This document shows positions 1 through 11,100 of a DNA stretch of 64,000 nt, piece after piece. Source of the DNA: Leucosporidium creatinivorum (lineage: Eukaryota > Basidiomycota > Microbotryomycetes > Leucosporidiales > Leucosporidiaceae); the NCBI GenBank assembly GCA_001600635.1, contig BCKL01000010.1, positions 681,573-745,572 of the forward strand, written 5' to 3'. The notes beneath the pieces are model-generated. The model was not told the origin of the DNA, did not search any database, and saw only the letters and a list, made by a program, of their open reading frames with translations. Each line of letters opens with the position of its first letter. Positions within the stretch are counted from its first letter, which is position 1. The position numbers and the translations under genes were made by a program.

Positions 1-1218
1 CATTTTGAGCGAGGAAGGCGTTGGGCAAGGCGAGGGTCGGGGGTAGCGGGAGGGCGGTCGAGATGGTGTAGTAGGGCGTTTTGAGAGGAGAGTTGGCGGT
101 TGGGGTCGATTTGGGAAGGTGTGTAGTGGCGTTGGAAGTGGGATTGGGTGAGAGAGAGAGCGGTGGTGAGGTCAGTAGTAGGTGGGAGGGCGTGGTCGGG
201 GTGTCGGATGGAGGAGAAGGTGTCGGATTTTAGGCGGGTCTTGATCTTGATGGAGGCGGCGGTGGCGGTTTCGTTGGCGGAGTCGAGGTCGGGGATGTGG
301 GCGCGGGTGTTGAGGAGTCGGGTGTTGGTGAGGGCGAGTTGTCGTAGGCGGGCGGTGTTGTCGATCCATTGAGCTTGTTCTGTGGAAGAGAGGGGAGAGG
401 GGAGGGTTTCAAGGAGCATCAGCGAGGTCGAGAGGGAGCGCTGCTTGGCAAGTCGCTCCAAATGCAGCCGTCGTGAGAGCTTTCGAGTGAAGTGAACAAG
501 CTTCCCTTTTTCTGATTCCCAGCGGTTGGCAGCTCCGTTGCCCGTTCCTACTCGGACGAGTGCTCGGCCGAGCTCTTGCTGGAAGTCGTCCGTGGCAAAG
601 GTGAGAGGGTTGAGGCAATGTTGGAGGGCTGAGGTGGTTGGAAGGGTGTTGGGAGTGTCGGTGGTGTTGTAGGTGAGCGCGAGGGAGATGGAGATGGGGC
701 GGTGGTTGGAGGAGGGAGCGTCGAAGTGGGTGTTGGCGGCGAGGAGGGAAGCGCGAGCTGTTGGTGGGATCAGGATGTAGTCAATGCGCAACCACGAGAT
801 CACCTCCTTCTCAGCGTTCCGGTGGGGGTGAGTGAAGTGGGACTTAGCTGGGTGAGCATGGCGTATCGCATCGACGAAGGGAAAGCGAGCCGAGCCGAGA
901 GCGGTAACCAGAGCGGGCCAGTGGGTGACAGGGTGAGCTTGATTCTTGCGGTCGGAGTGGATGTCGGGGCAGTCGTTGAGGTCGCCTCCAAGTATCNTGA
1001 GCGTGTTGGGTGGGGCTTGAGGCATGGTGAAGTTGGTGAAGAAGGGGAGGCGAGATTGGGCGTNGACGGGGGCGTAGACGTTGATGAGTTGGACGGGGTT
1101 GCTGGTGTGTTGAAAGGTGGTGGTGAGGGTGCGGCTGTTGTTGGTGATGACTGTGGTGGTGGGGAGATGATTCAGTATCGAAGTCTCGGGGATCAGCGTA
1201 GCGCAGTGCTGAGTTAGC
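1..1218 (-). mobile_element. LINE (non-LTR retrotransposon) fragment, APE-type endonuclease and linker
   Basis: Read on the minus strand, one frame is open without a stop from about 1265 to the left edge. It shows the APE-type endonuclease layout of LINEs: INVYAP, then GGDLND, then RIDYIL, then SSNHRPIS. The last motif has Asn where most family members have Asp (SDH). After it comes a basic, helical linker of about 220 residues, the usual spacer before reverse transcriptase, which would lie beyond the window. The N-terminal part of the endonuclease, with its first catalytic Asn and Glu, is not visible: recognisable coding begins abruptly next to the repeat at 1219. The copy therefore looks 5'-truncated or rearranged. 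Two ambiguous bases (n at 997 and 1064) fall inside it, as expected where repeat copies are merged in an assembly. The clade (Tad-like or other) cannot be fixed without the reverse transcriptase. Confidence 0.85.
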
Positions 1219-1503
1219 AGTTGTTCCCCTGGGTCTGCACCATCCTGCTTGGCTACGCTCGAGCGAATTCAGAGGGAGTTTCGACGCGACTCCGAGAGAG
1301 GATCGGGAGGAGGAGAGGAAGGGCGAGGGAGGGGATGGACGGAGGGCGGAGAGGGGTGGATGGGGGGCGGCTGCTATGCTGTAGCTATAGGGAGAGAGAG
1401 ATAGTCTATCTCACCCTCAGCAACCGTCCCATGTCGCTCTGGCCAGCCCTGGCTCTCACTGCCCGCCCTCTCGGCGCTCCCCTCAGCTTGTGCTCGGCGC
1501 CGA
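1219..1503 (-). repeat. Dispersed repeat, single-monomer copy beside the LINE
   Basis: The reverse complement of this stretch matches 35395-35829 along its length. Shared blocks are GGCGCCGAGC, AGCTGAGGGGAGCGCCGAGA, GGCTGGCCAGAGC, ACATGGGACG, a palindrome, a pyrimidine-rich stretch, and a terminal block ending GGGGAACAACT. The palindrome GAGATAG-T-CTATCTC lies at 1398-1412 and is kept as AGATAG-G-CTATCT at 35487-35499. Homology ends at 1219, exactly where the LINE coding frame becomes recognisable. It could be a 5' promoter monomer of the LINE family or an unrelated repeat into which a LINE fragment was inserted. Confidence 0.75.
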
Positions 1504-1919
1504 CGAGAGACAAGCCTGGCCTCACTTATAGCGGCAATCGGTGAAGCTAGCGCTGAGTCACCAATCTATGGTGGCCGGTCTTCTGTACCTCAGCAGGAGC
1601 CTCGCGACATGTTCCAATTCTTGGCGCTGCCCAATGCTCTCCTGCTGCTCGGCGCCGGAGTCGGGCTAGCCCTCATTGAGGAGCTCTTTGGTTCTACTCA
1701 CTACCTGCCACTTGGTATGCAGTTGAACCAGTTGCATACCCCCTCTCACTGGTCATGGCTCGCAAGCTCTTTTTCGACCCCGTTGCTGCCCGGCTCGGTG
1801 TCGACCATCTCGCCCGCTCTTCTGCCCTCGACCCGTTACAAACGGCTGTACATTACTAAGCATACTCTCCAAGAATACCCCAGGCATCTACCATGCAACT
1901 GATGGCAAGCAAGCAACCC
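1504..1919. other. Intergenic, no supported gene
   Basis: This lies between the repeat and the 3' end of the next gene. A plus-strand open frame at 1609-1902 has no recognisable domain, start context or intron signals. Nothing else is seen. Confidence 0.5.
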
Positions 1920-4427
1920 TCACTCCGACTCGTCCTCGGGCCCGTCCTCGCCCTCGCTACTCGAACTCCACTCCAGCTCGCTCATCTCCGGCCCAACCCT
2001 CCTCGGCCGATGACTCGCCACCGCTCTCCTACTCTCTACCCTACCTTCCGTCTCGCCAAACACCCAGACCTGCGAGGAGGGCAGCACCAACGGCACCGCG
2101 GGTGGACGACGAGAGGCAGGAAGCGAGCCCTTGACGGTGGGGACGAAGAGCGGGTGAGGAGAGGGCTCGCGAACGTAGTACCATCCTCCTCGCTGACGTC
2201 GGCGTCGAGGACCCGAGGCGGTGTAAGCGGAGGATGAGGTCGAAGAGGGGGTGGGAGAGTCGGCGCGGGGAGAAGCGGGCGACACCTCGGTGGCTGTGCT
2301 GGTCTTGCGGCGCTTGAAGGGAGGCTCGGTGGGGAGAGGCGGCGGAGCGAAGGGGACTGGAATGCGCGCGCCTTTGGTGTAGGAGGAGGAGGAGCGTGCG
2401 CGACGAGCGGACTCGGAGAGAGGAGGAGGGCGAGGAGCGTTGAGGCCGGGAAGGTCGCTGTCGAGAAGTAAGGATCAGCTTCGACTGCACAGCTGCGCCT
2501 CTGCAGGAAGACAACCACTCACCCCCAAAGATCCTTCATGATTCCCATCCTCCACTCTCCCCACTGCTCCATCTCGAAGTCGGTCACCTTCTCCGGCCCA
2601 TCGCCTCGGCTGACCACCTGAATCAACTCTAAATCGTCCGAGGCATGCGTGATCTCCTCCTTCAACAGTCGAGGGTACACCCTCTTCTTGGCAAACGCGA
2701 CCGTACCCTCGGCCTTGTCAAACAGCTCGACGTGCGAAGTCTCGGGCGAGTGAGCGAGGGCGAATAGGGCGAGCTTGATGGGGGTGATGGGGAAGGGAGG
2801 GAAGGGCACGAGATGCGCGAGGTGGGTGTAAAGGACGGCAACATCTCGGACTCGAGCGGCGCGGGGATGAGGGTGCTGTTGGAATAGGTGAAGACGGTGG
2901 GCGTGGCTTTGGCCGAGAAGGTCGGGATCTGCGAGGGAGAGGTCAGCGCGGCAGCTTGAGGGAGACAGCTCCACCCTTACCGGTCACACCGAGAATAGAC
3001 AGCTTGAGAACAATCGTCGCAAAGTCTAGAAGCAGATGCTGGTAGGACACCGGCGAGAGATCTGCGACGCGCGAGGGTCAGCGTCGTCTCAGTTGACTCG
3101 GGCGAGTAGCGAGGAGCTCACCTTGACCATGATACTTCCTCAGCTTGGTCACCTCGTCTTCAGTGAGCTGGCGTCCTGTATATGTCTTCCGCGGTTGCAG
3201 GAGCGGGCGCTGGGGAGGTCCGACGACCGCATGAGGAAAAGGCCGAGTTGACGCTGGCGCTGGCGAGGGTCGCGAAGGTCGCCTGCGAGGGCGGGAAGGT
3301 CAGCATCTCATCGTCAGAGAGCAAGAATAGACTCACTCGATGGGAGCTGGAGAGCCACCGACGGTGACCTTGAGGCGAGCGAGCTCGGGACGGGCGCGGA
3401 GGAGCTCGGCGAGCGCGTCAGAGTTCGTTGGCGCCTTTTCGGGGCTGCAGAGCGGAGAAGTGGTCAACTACAGCTCAGCTAGTAAAAATTACGACACTCA
3501 CCTAGCACCTTGACTCCTTGCTGCATCCACAATCTCGTGAAAGAGGACATATCGCGCCGGCTCCTCGACGAAGCCTGCCGTCACGTGCTTCCAGATGTCG
3601 CTGGTCGTCTGAGCCGCTCGTCGCAGCGTCATGAGAGCGATCTCCACCTTCTCGGGCGATAGGGAGTCCATGTCTTGGGCCATCAGGCGCAGTTGGGATG
3701 AGACGGGAAGGTCGACGTATCGGGTGATGCAGAGAGCGGCCTGTAAGAGGTCGTAAGAGTCAGCGTGTTCCTCGCGCGCCGGGCGACAGTAAGCACGAAC
3801 CTTAACGGGAGTGACAGGGAACGGAGCAAAATCGAGCTTGCTGCAGAACCGAGCATAGTCGTTCCACTCGGCCCACAACGCCGAACGGAGGTGCGCTGGG
3901 TCATCGCCTTGGTTGAAATCGTATCCAATCGCTACATCAGAGTCGCGATGCCGTTGCTCGTCTGTGTGTAGGTCAATATGTCAGCCCGTCGCTCGCTTGA
4001 CCCCGAGAAGGAGATCCGCTCGGCTCGGCGACTCACCTGTGCCCGCCTCCTTGCGAATAGCCTGCAGCGTCTGCTGTATCGAGTTGAAGAGCTGAGTCGT
4101 ATGATACAGCTGCCTCGAACCGTTATGAGTCCTCTCCGATGGCATCGCAGAAGGCCGAGTCCTGCTGCTCTCCTCCGTCCTCCTGGCGATCCCTGTGGCG
4201 AGCGAAGGGCGGTTCTGCTGCACTCTACTACTACTCTCCGTCGCTGTAGTCGACTCTGCCTCTCTAAAAGACGAGGTGGACGACGTGTTCATCTTCTCCC
4301 AGGAGCGCACGGACGGAAGTTTGAGCCTCGGAGTGGGGATGAGGGAAGGAGAGGGAGGGAGGCCGGAGGGAGGGGAGGAGGGTACAGAGGCGGTACGGCC
4401 CGGGTTGAGGAGGGTCTGGAAGTCCAT
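1920..4427 (-). CDS. Hypothetical protein with two related Trp/Phe-Pro modules
   Basis: This is a multi-exon minus-strand gene, not recognised as a named family. The start MDFQTLLNPG at 4427 opens a Ser/Pro-rich N-terminus; exon 1 ends at 4037 before gtgagt. Two related modules follow. One reads WNDYARFCSKLDFAPFPVTP, then VKAALCITRYVDLP. The other reads AVLYTHLAHLVPFPPFPITP, then IKLALFALAHSPET. Aligning them shows that the 60 nt after VTPVK are a spliced intron, because they have a gt start, gctgac and cag end and interrupt the shared pattern. A short exon ending KTYTGRQLTEDEVTKLRKYH links the modules. The C-terminal exon is Ser/Pro/Arg-rich with a basic RRRRQR patch and an acidic end (SEGEDGPEDESE). 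The module pattern (aromatic, Y/F, FC, then P-FP-TP, then hydrophobic) resembles the core-binding domain of tyrosine recombinases, but no catalytic domain is seen. That resemblance is inference. Confidence 0.7.
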
Positions 4428-5229
4428 CTCTGGTGAGCTGCAGACGAATCGAGCGGGAGCAGGAGAAGCAGAAGAGAAAAAGAGGCGACGAGGGCAGGGC
4501 AAGAGAGGAGAGCGAGCGAGAAAGCTGCGCTCGGTCCTCAGGGGTGACTTCCCCCGGATTCTGTGCAGTCAGGTGCAGAGCTTTCGTAGAGCTTCAGAGA
4601 GCTGAACAGGGCTAGCTCGACCAGCGGAGCACCTTCCAGCTCGCGCATCCCTCCCGCCGAGCAGCTCTCACCGCTCCAGCTGTTTCAAACTAGTAGATCG
4701 GCTCCTGAATTTGAGACCCCGCCTTTTCGATGGACGCTTTCGTGAGATATTTGTCACCACTGGGAAGCTGTAGATGAGTAACAGCAGCGGCACGATGACC
4801 TCGAAGCAGGCTATTGGTCAAGCTGTTCGCCGAGCTCTCGCTTCAAGCAGCTCATTCAGGCGGCTGTGTTCCTCGCAGAAGGCAAGCGAAGCTCTTTATG
4901 TACGCTCTGGCACTTGGCGACTCGCTGTCTAGTAGCTCCGAAACGTCCACTCGCATCAACTCACTCGCTCATCAGCTTGGCGCTTCGCAAGGCCCACAAA
5001 CGGTATCCGAGCCGCCCAGCATCGCTCGACTCGCGGCGCTCGTTCAAGAAGCTACATGGACAGTAAAAGTCGACAGAGTAGAGGGAGCGAGACCAGCGAT
5101 CCAGCATGGCAGAGGAAACCGGCTCTCAAACGCTCGGCGCTAGCCGCCTTTTCTTCGCTCAGCCGCTCTCTACCCAGCGCTGCAGGGCGCCGGGATAGCT
5201 CAGTCAATTCCATCTCACTCGTCCGTACT
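4428..5229. other. Intergenic: upstream of 1920-4427 gene, downstream of CLP1
   Basis: This is about 800 nt of 5' flank for the gene ending at 1920 and 3' flank for CLP1. Short open frames are present on both strands, but none carries a recognisable domain or consistent splice signals. A tRNA-like start near 5190 is not completed by a T-arm. Confidence 0.5.
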
Positions 5230-7589
5230 CTAAGCGTCCTGCCAATCCAAGCTGCCCAGGATCAAAGTCTTGCGAGGCAGCCGACCGGGGAGGGGCGAAA
5301 GGAGGGTGACCTTCTTCTTGGTCTGGTCGATGGCGGAGCTGCGACGAGGGATAGAGCAGAGCGGGAAGGGAAGGTATGGTAGGACGAGTGGAACGGGGAG
5401 AAGGAGAGATCAGCATCGGCGAGCATCGCAATCCGAAGCTCGGCGCCGAGAAGCTCATGCACCGACGCAGGCAAAAGAAAGGCAACAACTCACACATACA
5501 CCCATCCAAGAACAGGTCCCATTCCCCTATCTTCATCACTATCCTCGTCGCCCGCTTGCGGGATGGCCAAGACCTTGTTGACCAGCTCGCTCGGCGTGCG
5601 CGAAGCGGTGAGGTTCATGGGAACGAGGTCGGTGTCGCCTACGATACGACCGGCGCCGAGGGGGAGTGCTGAATCGGGGACGACGGTGTCGGCGGCTGTG
5701 AAGATGAAGCAGAGGGGTGAGACGATGAGGGGACGGAGAGGGAAGGAGCGGGAGAGGAGAGACGCAGAGTCAACGCGTGGTCGCATCACCACACAGGTCC
5801 AAAAACAGCGCACATTCTCCCACAGACACGATCCTCAGATCCTCGAACTTGACGATGATGGAGAAGGGGCTGAGAACGCCCTGGGTGAAAGCCGGTCCGC
5901 CGTAGAAGTAGGAGCGAATCTGAGCATCCTTGACGCGACCATGGTACGCCGAGTCGTCCTCTGCTGCCTGTTGGAGGGGAAAGGGGAAGGAAAAGGGAGC
6001 AGCGAGAGTCGGAGTTGGAGGAGACCGGCGAGAAAGAGAGCGAGGGAGGGCAAGAAGACCGTGAGCGGTGGTGCACAATATCACGCAAAGTAGAGAAACG
6101 TACTCCTTGACTCGCAGGTACCCTGACCACCGTGACCGTCTTGTTCGTCTCGAGCAGCTTGCGAACCTGTCCCTCGAGGCGCTCGTTGCCAACGACGAGG
6201 ACGATGTTGACTATTGAGAGAGATGAAGAAAGGTGTCAGCATCTGACTCGAGATGTACACTGCTGCGGACGTTCTGTGCGGCTCGTCCCGAGCAGCGAAA
6301 ACGAAAGCGGAACTCACTCTCCAGCGCCCTCACCGCCTTGCTAACGTTGCCCATCGCCTTCTTCTCCGCCCACTCTCCCGGCGTATCAACCACACACCCC
6401 GCCTTCCAACCCTCCACTCCTCCCTCATCCAACTTCCTCTTCAACGCTTTTCCAACCCGTTTCAGCAACTGCTCGTACACCGGCACATGCTCGTTGGGCG
6501 ACGTGTGCCCGTGCCAGAAGACGAGAGGGTTGACTGGCGGGGCGTAGGCGTCGATTGAGGAGGAGGGATACCAGTCGGAGGAGGAGGGTGCAGGGAAGGG
6601 AACGGGAGGGCCGGAGGAGGTGGCTGTGCCGAGAGGGGAGATGGGAGTGGTGGTCGGTAGGAGGGAGTTGACGGAGACGAGGCTCATCGTCCCTGGCATG
6701 GTGCATCCTCCTTCTCCCACATCCAGATTGACGACGACCACCCCTCCGCCATTGGCGGCTCCTCCCCTTCCTCCCGCCTTGGCCCAAATCTCCCTCGTCC
6801 GCCAATTGACCAACGTCTTCACCAAGGTCGTCTTGCCTGCTCCTCGTTCGCCGACTAGCATCATCCGAGGTCCGGGGACTTCATCGTCGGGGAGGGAGAG
6901 GTCGGCGTTGGGATTTGAGGCGAAGGTGGATGGCCGAGCGAGGAGCCGAAGGCGGGCGAGGGCGAGGTGTAAAGAGAGGTAGGAGGGGAGAGGGGACTCG
7001 GAGGATTCGTAGGAGGTTTCTAACCGGCCTGCGACGTAAAGGCAGAAGGGTTAGTTCACGAGCGCCGAAGGAGTCGAGCTGTGCGGCCTCCGTCGACCGT
7101 CGCCTTCGCCGGACATGTCGAGGAGTGGTGCAGGAGGAGCAGATACGAAGACGACCTCGAGGGATGTACGAGCCTGCAATCTCCGCCCACCGCGCCCACA
7201 GGAGGAAGGCATGTCATTGCACAGCGACCTCGTGAGCTGCTCCAGACGGTCAGTAGCCCTCGCTGAGCTTCGGTCGAGCATAAAAGCAGCTCCCCGTGCT
7301 CCTCTGTAGCCCAGCGATCCGCCCCATTCCCGTTTCGTCTACTCCTGCTTCCGTCGAGTGCAGCGAAAGGACTCATCTCTAGTTCCGCTCCCTCGCTCGT
7401 CCAAACAGCAGCTCGTACTTCGTCGCCAAATGGATGGGGTTGTCCTGGTACTAGCTCGCAGCCGAACACCTCGGCAGTACCCTGCAATAGGGTGATGGCG
7501 ATGGCCTCTTTGGGCTCCAGCTCGAATCGAAACTCGTGCAGCGGTGGGAGCGAGACTCGGCGAAGTGGCGGTGGGTTGGATGAGGACAT
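5230..7589 (-). CDS. CLP1: CLP1, mRNA cleavage and polyadenylation factor subunit
   Basis: CLP1 belongs to cleavage factor IA (CPF/CF) and helps form mRNA 3' ends in the nucleus. It is related to the polynucleotide 5'-hydroxyl kinases. The first exon encodes the N-terminal beta domain (LHEFRFELEPKEAIAITLLQ, then FGCELVPG). The ATPase exon carries the P-loop GERGAGKTTLVKTLVNWRTR and the Walker-B-like region NLDVGEGG with TMPGTMSLVSV. Later exons give VVDTPGEW, YFYGG, FEDLRIVSVGE and the conserved tail GWVYV joined to AIDQTKKKVTLLSPLPGRLP, ending at 5230. Splicing between the first exon and the P-loop exon (about 7030-7390) is uncertain: the family expects a short conserved stretch there, and the acceptor at about 7030, before GRLETSYESSESP, is the only clear one. 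A Gly/Ala-rich insert follows the P-loop region. Confidence 0.93.
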
Positions 7590-8199
7590 GCTGATAGCTT
7601 ATAGTTGGTGTGGTCGTGAGGTGGGCGTAGGAAGGGAACGAAGGGAGGAGCGCCTGCTGAGACGAGAGCCAGTCAGCTTGCTGCTTCTTAGGGCTTCAGG
7701 ACGAGCTGTACGGTAGCAAAAGCAGTCTAGACAGGCCTGATCTGCTACAGCTGTCTGCCACTGCTGCTCAAGGCCCTATCCCCGCTCCCTTCGACCGCGA
7801 GCCACGCCTGAGCTGAGCTGTTGTGCTCGCCTGCTCCTCATCAGATGCGAGACGACACTGACCTGAGTAAATGCTACAGACTTCTGGAGTTGTACCAGAA
7901 TACGGAGGATCCAAGCGAGTCGAGACGAGAGAACGAAATTACCTAGAAGAGGAAGAGGCGAGCCAAGCGCAACTAAAGAGAAGCGGTTTCGACCTGTTTG
8001 CAAGGCTACAGCGGCTTCGGAGCTTGTCTCAAGCCACATAAACGCTTCGGCTCTCACTCTACGATGTCACTAAGACCGCGCAGGCTCAAGCGCCCTCTCG
8101 GTCCTCCTCGGCGCTCCCTTCCCTCGCTGCTGCTGGCAAATACCCTCCATTGGCTCAATAAGCTAACAATGAAGATACCGTATCCCCCTCCATACCTCC
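7590..8199. other. Intergenic between CLP1 start and the TPR gene end
   Basis: About 600 nt upstream of CLP1. No supported gene is seen, and there is no clear TATA or CCAAT box at a useful distance. Confidence 0.5.
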
Positions 8200-11100
8200 T
8201 CACTTCACCACCGGCTTTGCCTTAACAGCCTCCTTGGTCGTCTTCCCTCCTGCAGCGTTGATAGCAGCCTTCTTGATCGCCGTCTCGAGAGCGTTCTTGG
8301 AGAGCTGGTCCTCGGGACAGAGCTTGACGAGGGCGGTGAGGTCTGTAGTTGAGCGAGAAAGGTTAGCGTGAGCACGAAGGCGAGAGAGGAGGGCAGACGA
8401 GGCTCGGCTCACCTTTGACGCTATCGGCCCATCTGCCCATCATGGCGAGCGCTGTCCCACGTCGATAGAGCGCTTTGACGCACACAGGATCAAGTGCGAG
8501 TGCCATGCTGCAGTCTGAGATGGCCTCGCGGTATCTAGTGAGGCCGAAAGTCAGCCGAGGTCCGAAACGATGGGAACGACAATCCAACTCACTGCACGAA
8601 TCCGCCGATCTTGATCCTCGCTGCTGCAGCGTTTGACCAGTAGACAGGGTTCTGGGGGTCGATCATCGAGGCAGTGGCGAAGGCGTTGATGGAGTGAAGG
8701 TAAGCCTCGGGCGTGTGGTCGCCGAAGTGAGCGTTACCCTGCGAATGCGAGAAAACCTGATCAGCGAGCGTACACCGAGGGCTAAGAAGCCAAGACTCAC
8801 ATTCCTCTTCTCCCGCTCCGCCACCTCGCCGTTCCAGTCCTCCCCATTCGCCCTCGCCACCGTCGCCAAATCCAACAACCTCCCCCAATGCGCCAAAGCC
8901 CTCCCCGCCCTCTCCTCCACCGTCCCCAACTCCCTCATCCCACCCACCTGTGTCTCCAAGCTTCCTCTCCCACCCGTCCCTCCGCAAAGCCTCATCGCCT
9001 CGTCAAAGATCCGAACGCCGCCTTGCCATTCCATGAGCGCGAGAAGGTCCTCGGCGAGGATGTAGGGGTCGCGAGCGATCATGCGGTCGATGGCGCCGTC
9101 GAAGGCGTCGGCGAAGGAGAGGAGGAAGTCGGCGAGGCGGTAGGAGCGGTCGACGCCGGTCCATTCGGGTCCGCCGATAGCCTGCGAGCGAGATGGAGGG
9201 CTCAGCGAGGGCGCGGATTGGAAGCAAATAATCACCACGCACATTCTCCCTCAGCTTCACGTGCGCCCACTTCATGAAAGCTTGCTGATCCATCGCGGGG
9301 AGGTCGATGGGGATCTTGCGGTCGGCGAGCTCGCATTGCGAGAGGCGATGGTGGGTGTTGGCGAGGATCTCAGGGTGGTTTGAGAGACGACAGATACAGA
9401 CGGGGCCGAGTTGAGCGGACTAGGGGAGGCGAATCGGTCAGCGCCGAGTCAAGATGTGGAGGGAGCGAGACGTTTACGTACGAAGACTTCCATCAACTTC
9501 ATCAACGCCACAGCGAGAGTCCTCTGAGTAAAGTCCTGCACCTCGAGCTGAGTAACGGCGCTCCACATGCCCTTCTCCGCCAGTCGAACGAATCCGGTCA
9601 TGTCCTTCGGTTCGCCGCCTTCGACGGTCATGAGTCCTCCCATCGAGAGGTAAGACTTGGCAAGTTGGTCGCGGATGAAGATGAGAGGGTCGGCGAGGTT
9701 GCCGATGAGCTCGTCTGTGTGTCGACGAACGAAATCAGCGATAGCTTTTCGGCGAGCGGGCAGAGGGAACTCACACTTGAACGCAGCGGCGCAAGTCTCG
9801 TACAGTAGTCCATCGAGCTGAGGCCAGATAGCATGGTTGGCTCGATCCCCCGTGCAGCGATCCGGCGGGCAGCAAATCGGCGCCGGCGGCCTCGCCACCG
9901 CCCTCGGGATCCATCCCTTCGCCCCTCGATGGGCCACATACGCCGACTCGTGATCCTGCTGATCAAAGCCATACATCATCCCGCCGTCGTCCATTGGAGG
10001 AGCAAGCGATACGCCTGCTCCGTCTCCCCCTCCTCCGCCTCCATCTCGCAGCGCCGATTTGCCCTTCTTTTTCTTCTTGCCCTTCTTCTTGACCGGTCGT
10101 TCGCCTCCATCAATACTACCGGCCCTATCGCTCGAAGCGTCCCTTGTGCTAGCCGACATGGACCTCTGCGCGAGGATCGGCGCCATGGTCGACTGCAGCA
10201 TCTCGCCAGCGCAGGCGGTGCAGCAGGCGTCGTCGGTACAGTGGTCGATGGGGGCTTCGGAAGCGGGAGGGCGACGGGCGGGAGAGCGACTGGGAGAGGC
10301 GGATGGATTGAGGTGCGAGCGAGGAAGTTTGGTAGAGCGCCGAGGAGGGGAAGGTGGAGGAGTGTAGTCGGGAGGGGGGGCCGAGTAGGAAGAAGGAGCG
10401 GGAGAGGAAGAGCGTGAAGACGGTCGAGAGAGGGATGGCGAGAGAGCGCGAGGTGGTAGAGCGTTGCGAATGGGTCCGTATCGAGCGGGAGAGCGACCCT
10501 GCGCAGAGTTCAAGGATCAGTGAGGCTCGAGGTGGCAGGAGATAGCGAAGCCGATAAACTCACTGCTCCGTTGTTGGGGATGTGAGCGCGGCCCTTGCCC
10601 TTGGCCGACTGGGGCGAAGGCGAGACTGCTCGAGGTGCGTTGGCCGAGAATGGGTCGGTCGAAGGTAGCGGAGCAGCGAGCAGGTCTTTCGACGACCCCT
10701 GCTTGAACATCTCCTCATCTTCCCTCTCCTTCTCCGCCTTGGCCGCACCCAACGCTGCCGTCCTCGCCTCCTTCTCCTTCGCCTTCTCCAACTCGGCCTC
10801 CAACTCCTTCATCTCCTCATCCAGCACCTCGCGCTCCAACTGCTGCCGCTCCGTCACCAACGCCGTATAGCGAGCGACTACAGCACCGAACTCCGGCAAT
10901 GCCTGGGCGCTGGCGTCTTGCAGCTCGCGAAGCCGAGTTGCGAGAATCGTCTCCTGCTCCTGAATGTTGGCGACGAGCTCCTTCTTGCGTTCGAAGGCGG
11001 CCTTGATCTTCTCCCGTAGTTGCTTCTCGGCGACACGAGTCTTGACTCGAGCAAGCAGCTCGCTGGGTCGTTTGGCGGCGCAGAAGTCCTAACAAAGCGA

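Noticed and set aside
1609-1902. Plus-strand open frame between the repeat and the first host gene
   Set aside because: No family match could be recognised, there are no intron signals, and it is flanked by repeat DNA. It is not enough to call a gene.
5188-5250. tRNA-like start (GGGATAGCTCAGTC) near the CLP1 stop codon
   Set aside because: There is no anticodon arm or T-loop (GGTTCGA-type) at the right distance. The match is limited to a D-arm-like string.
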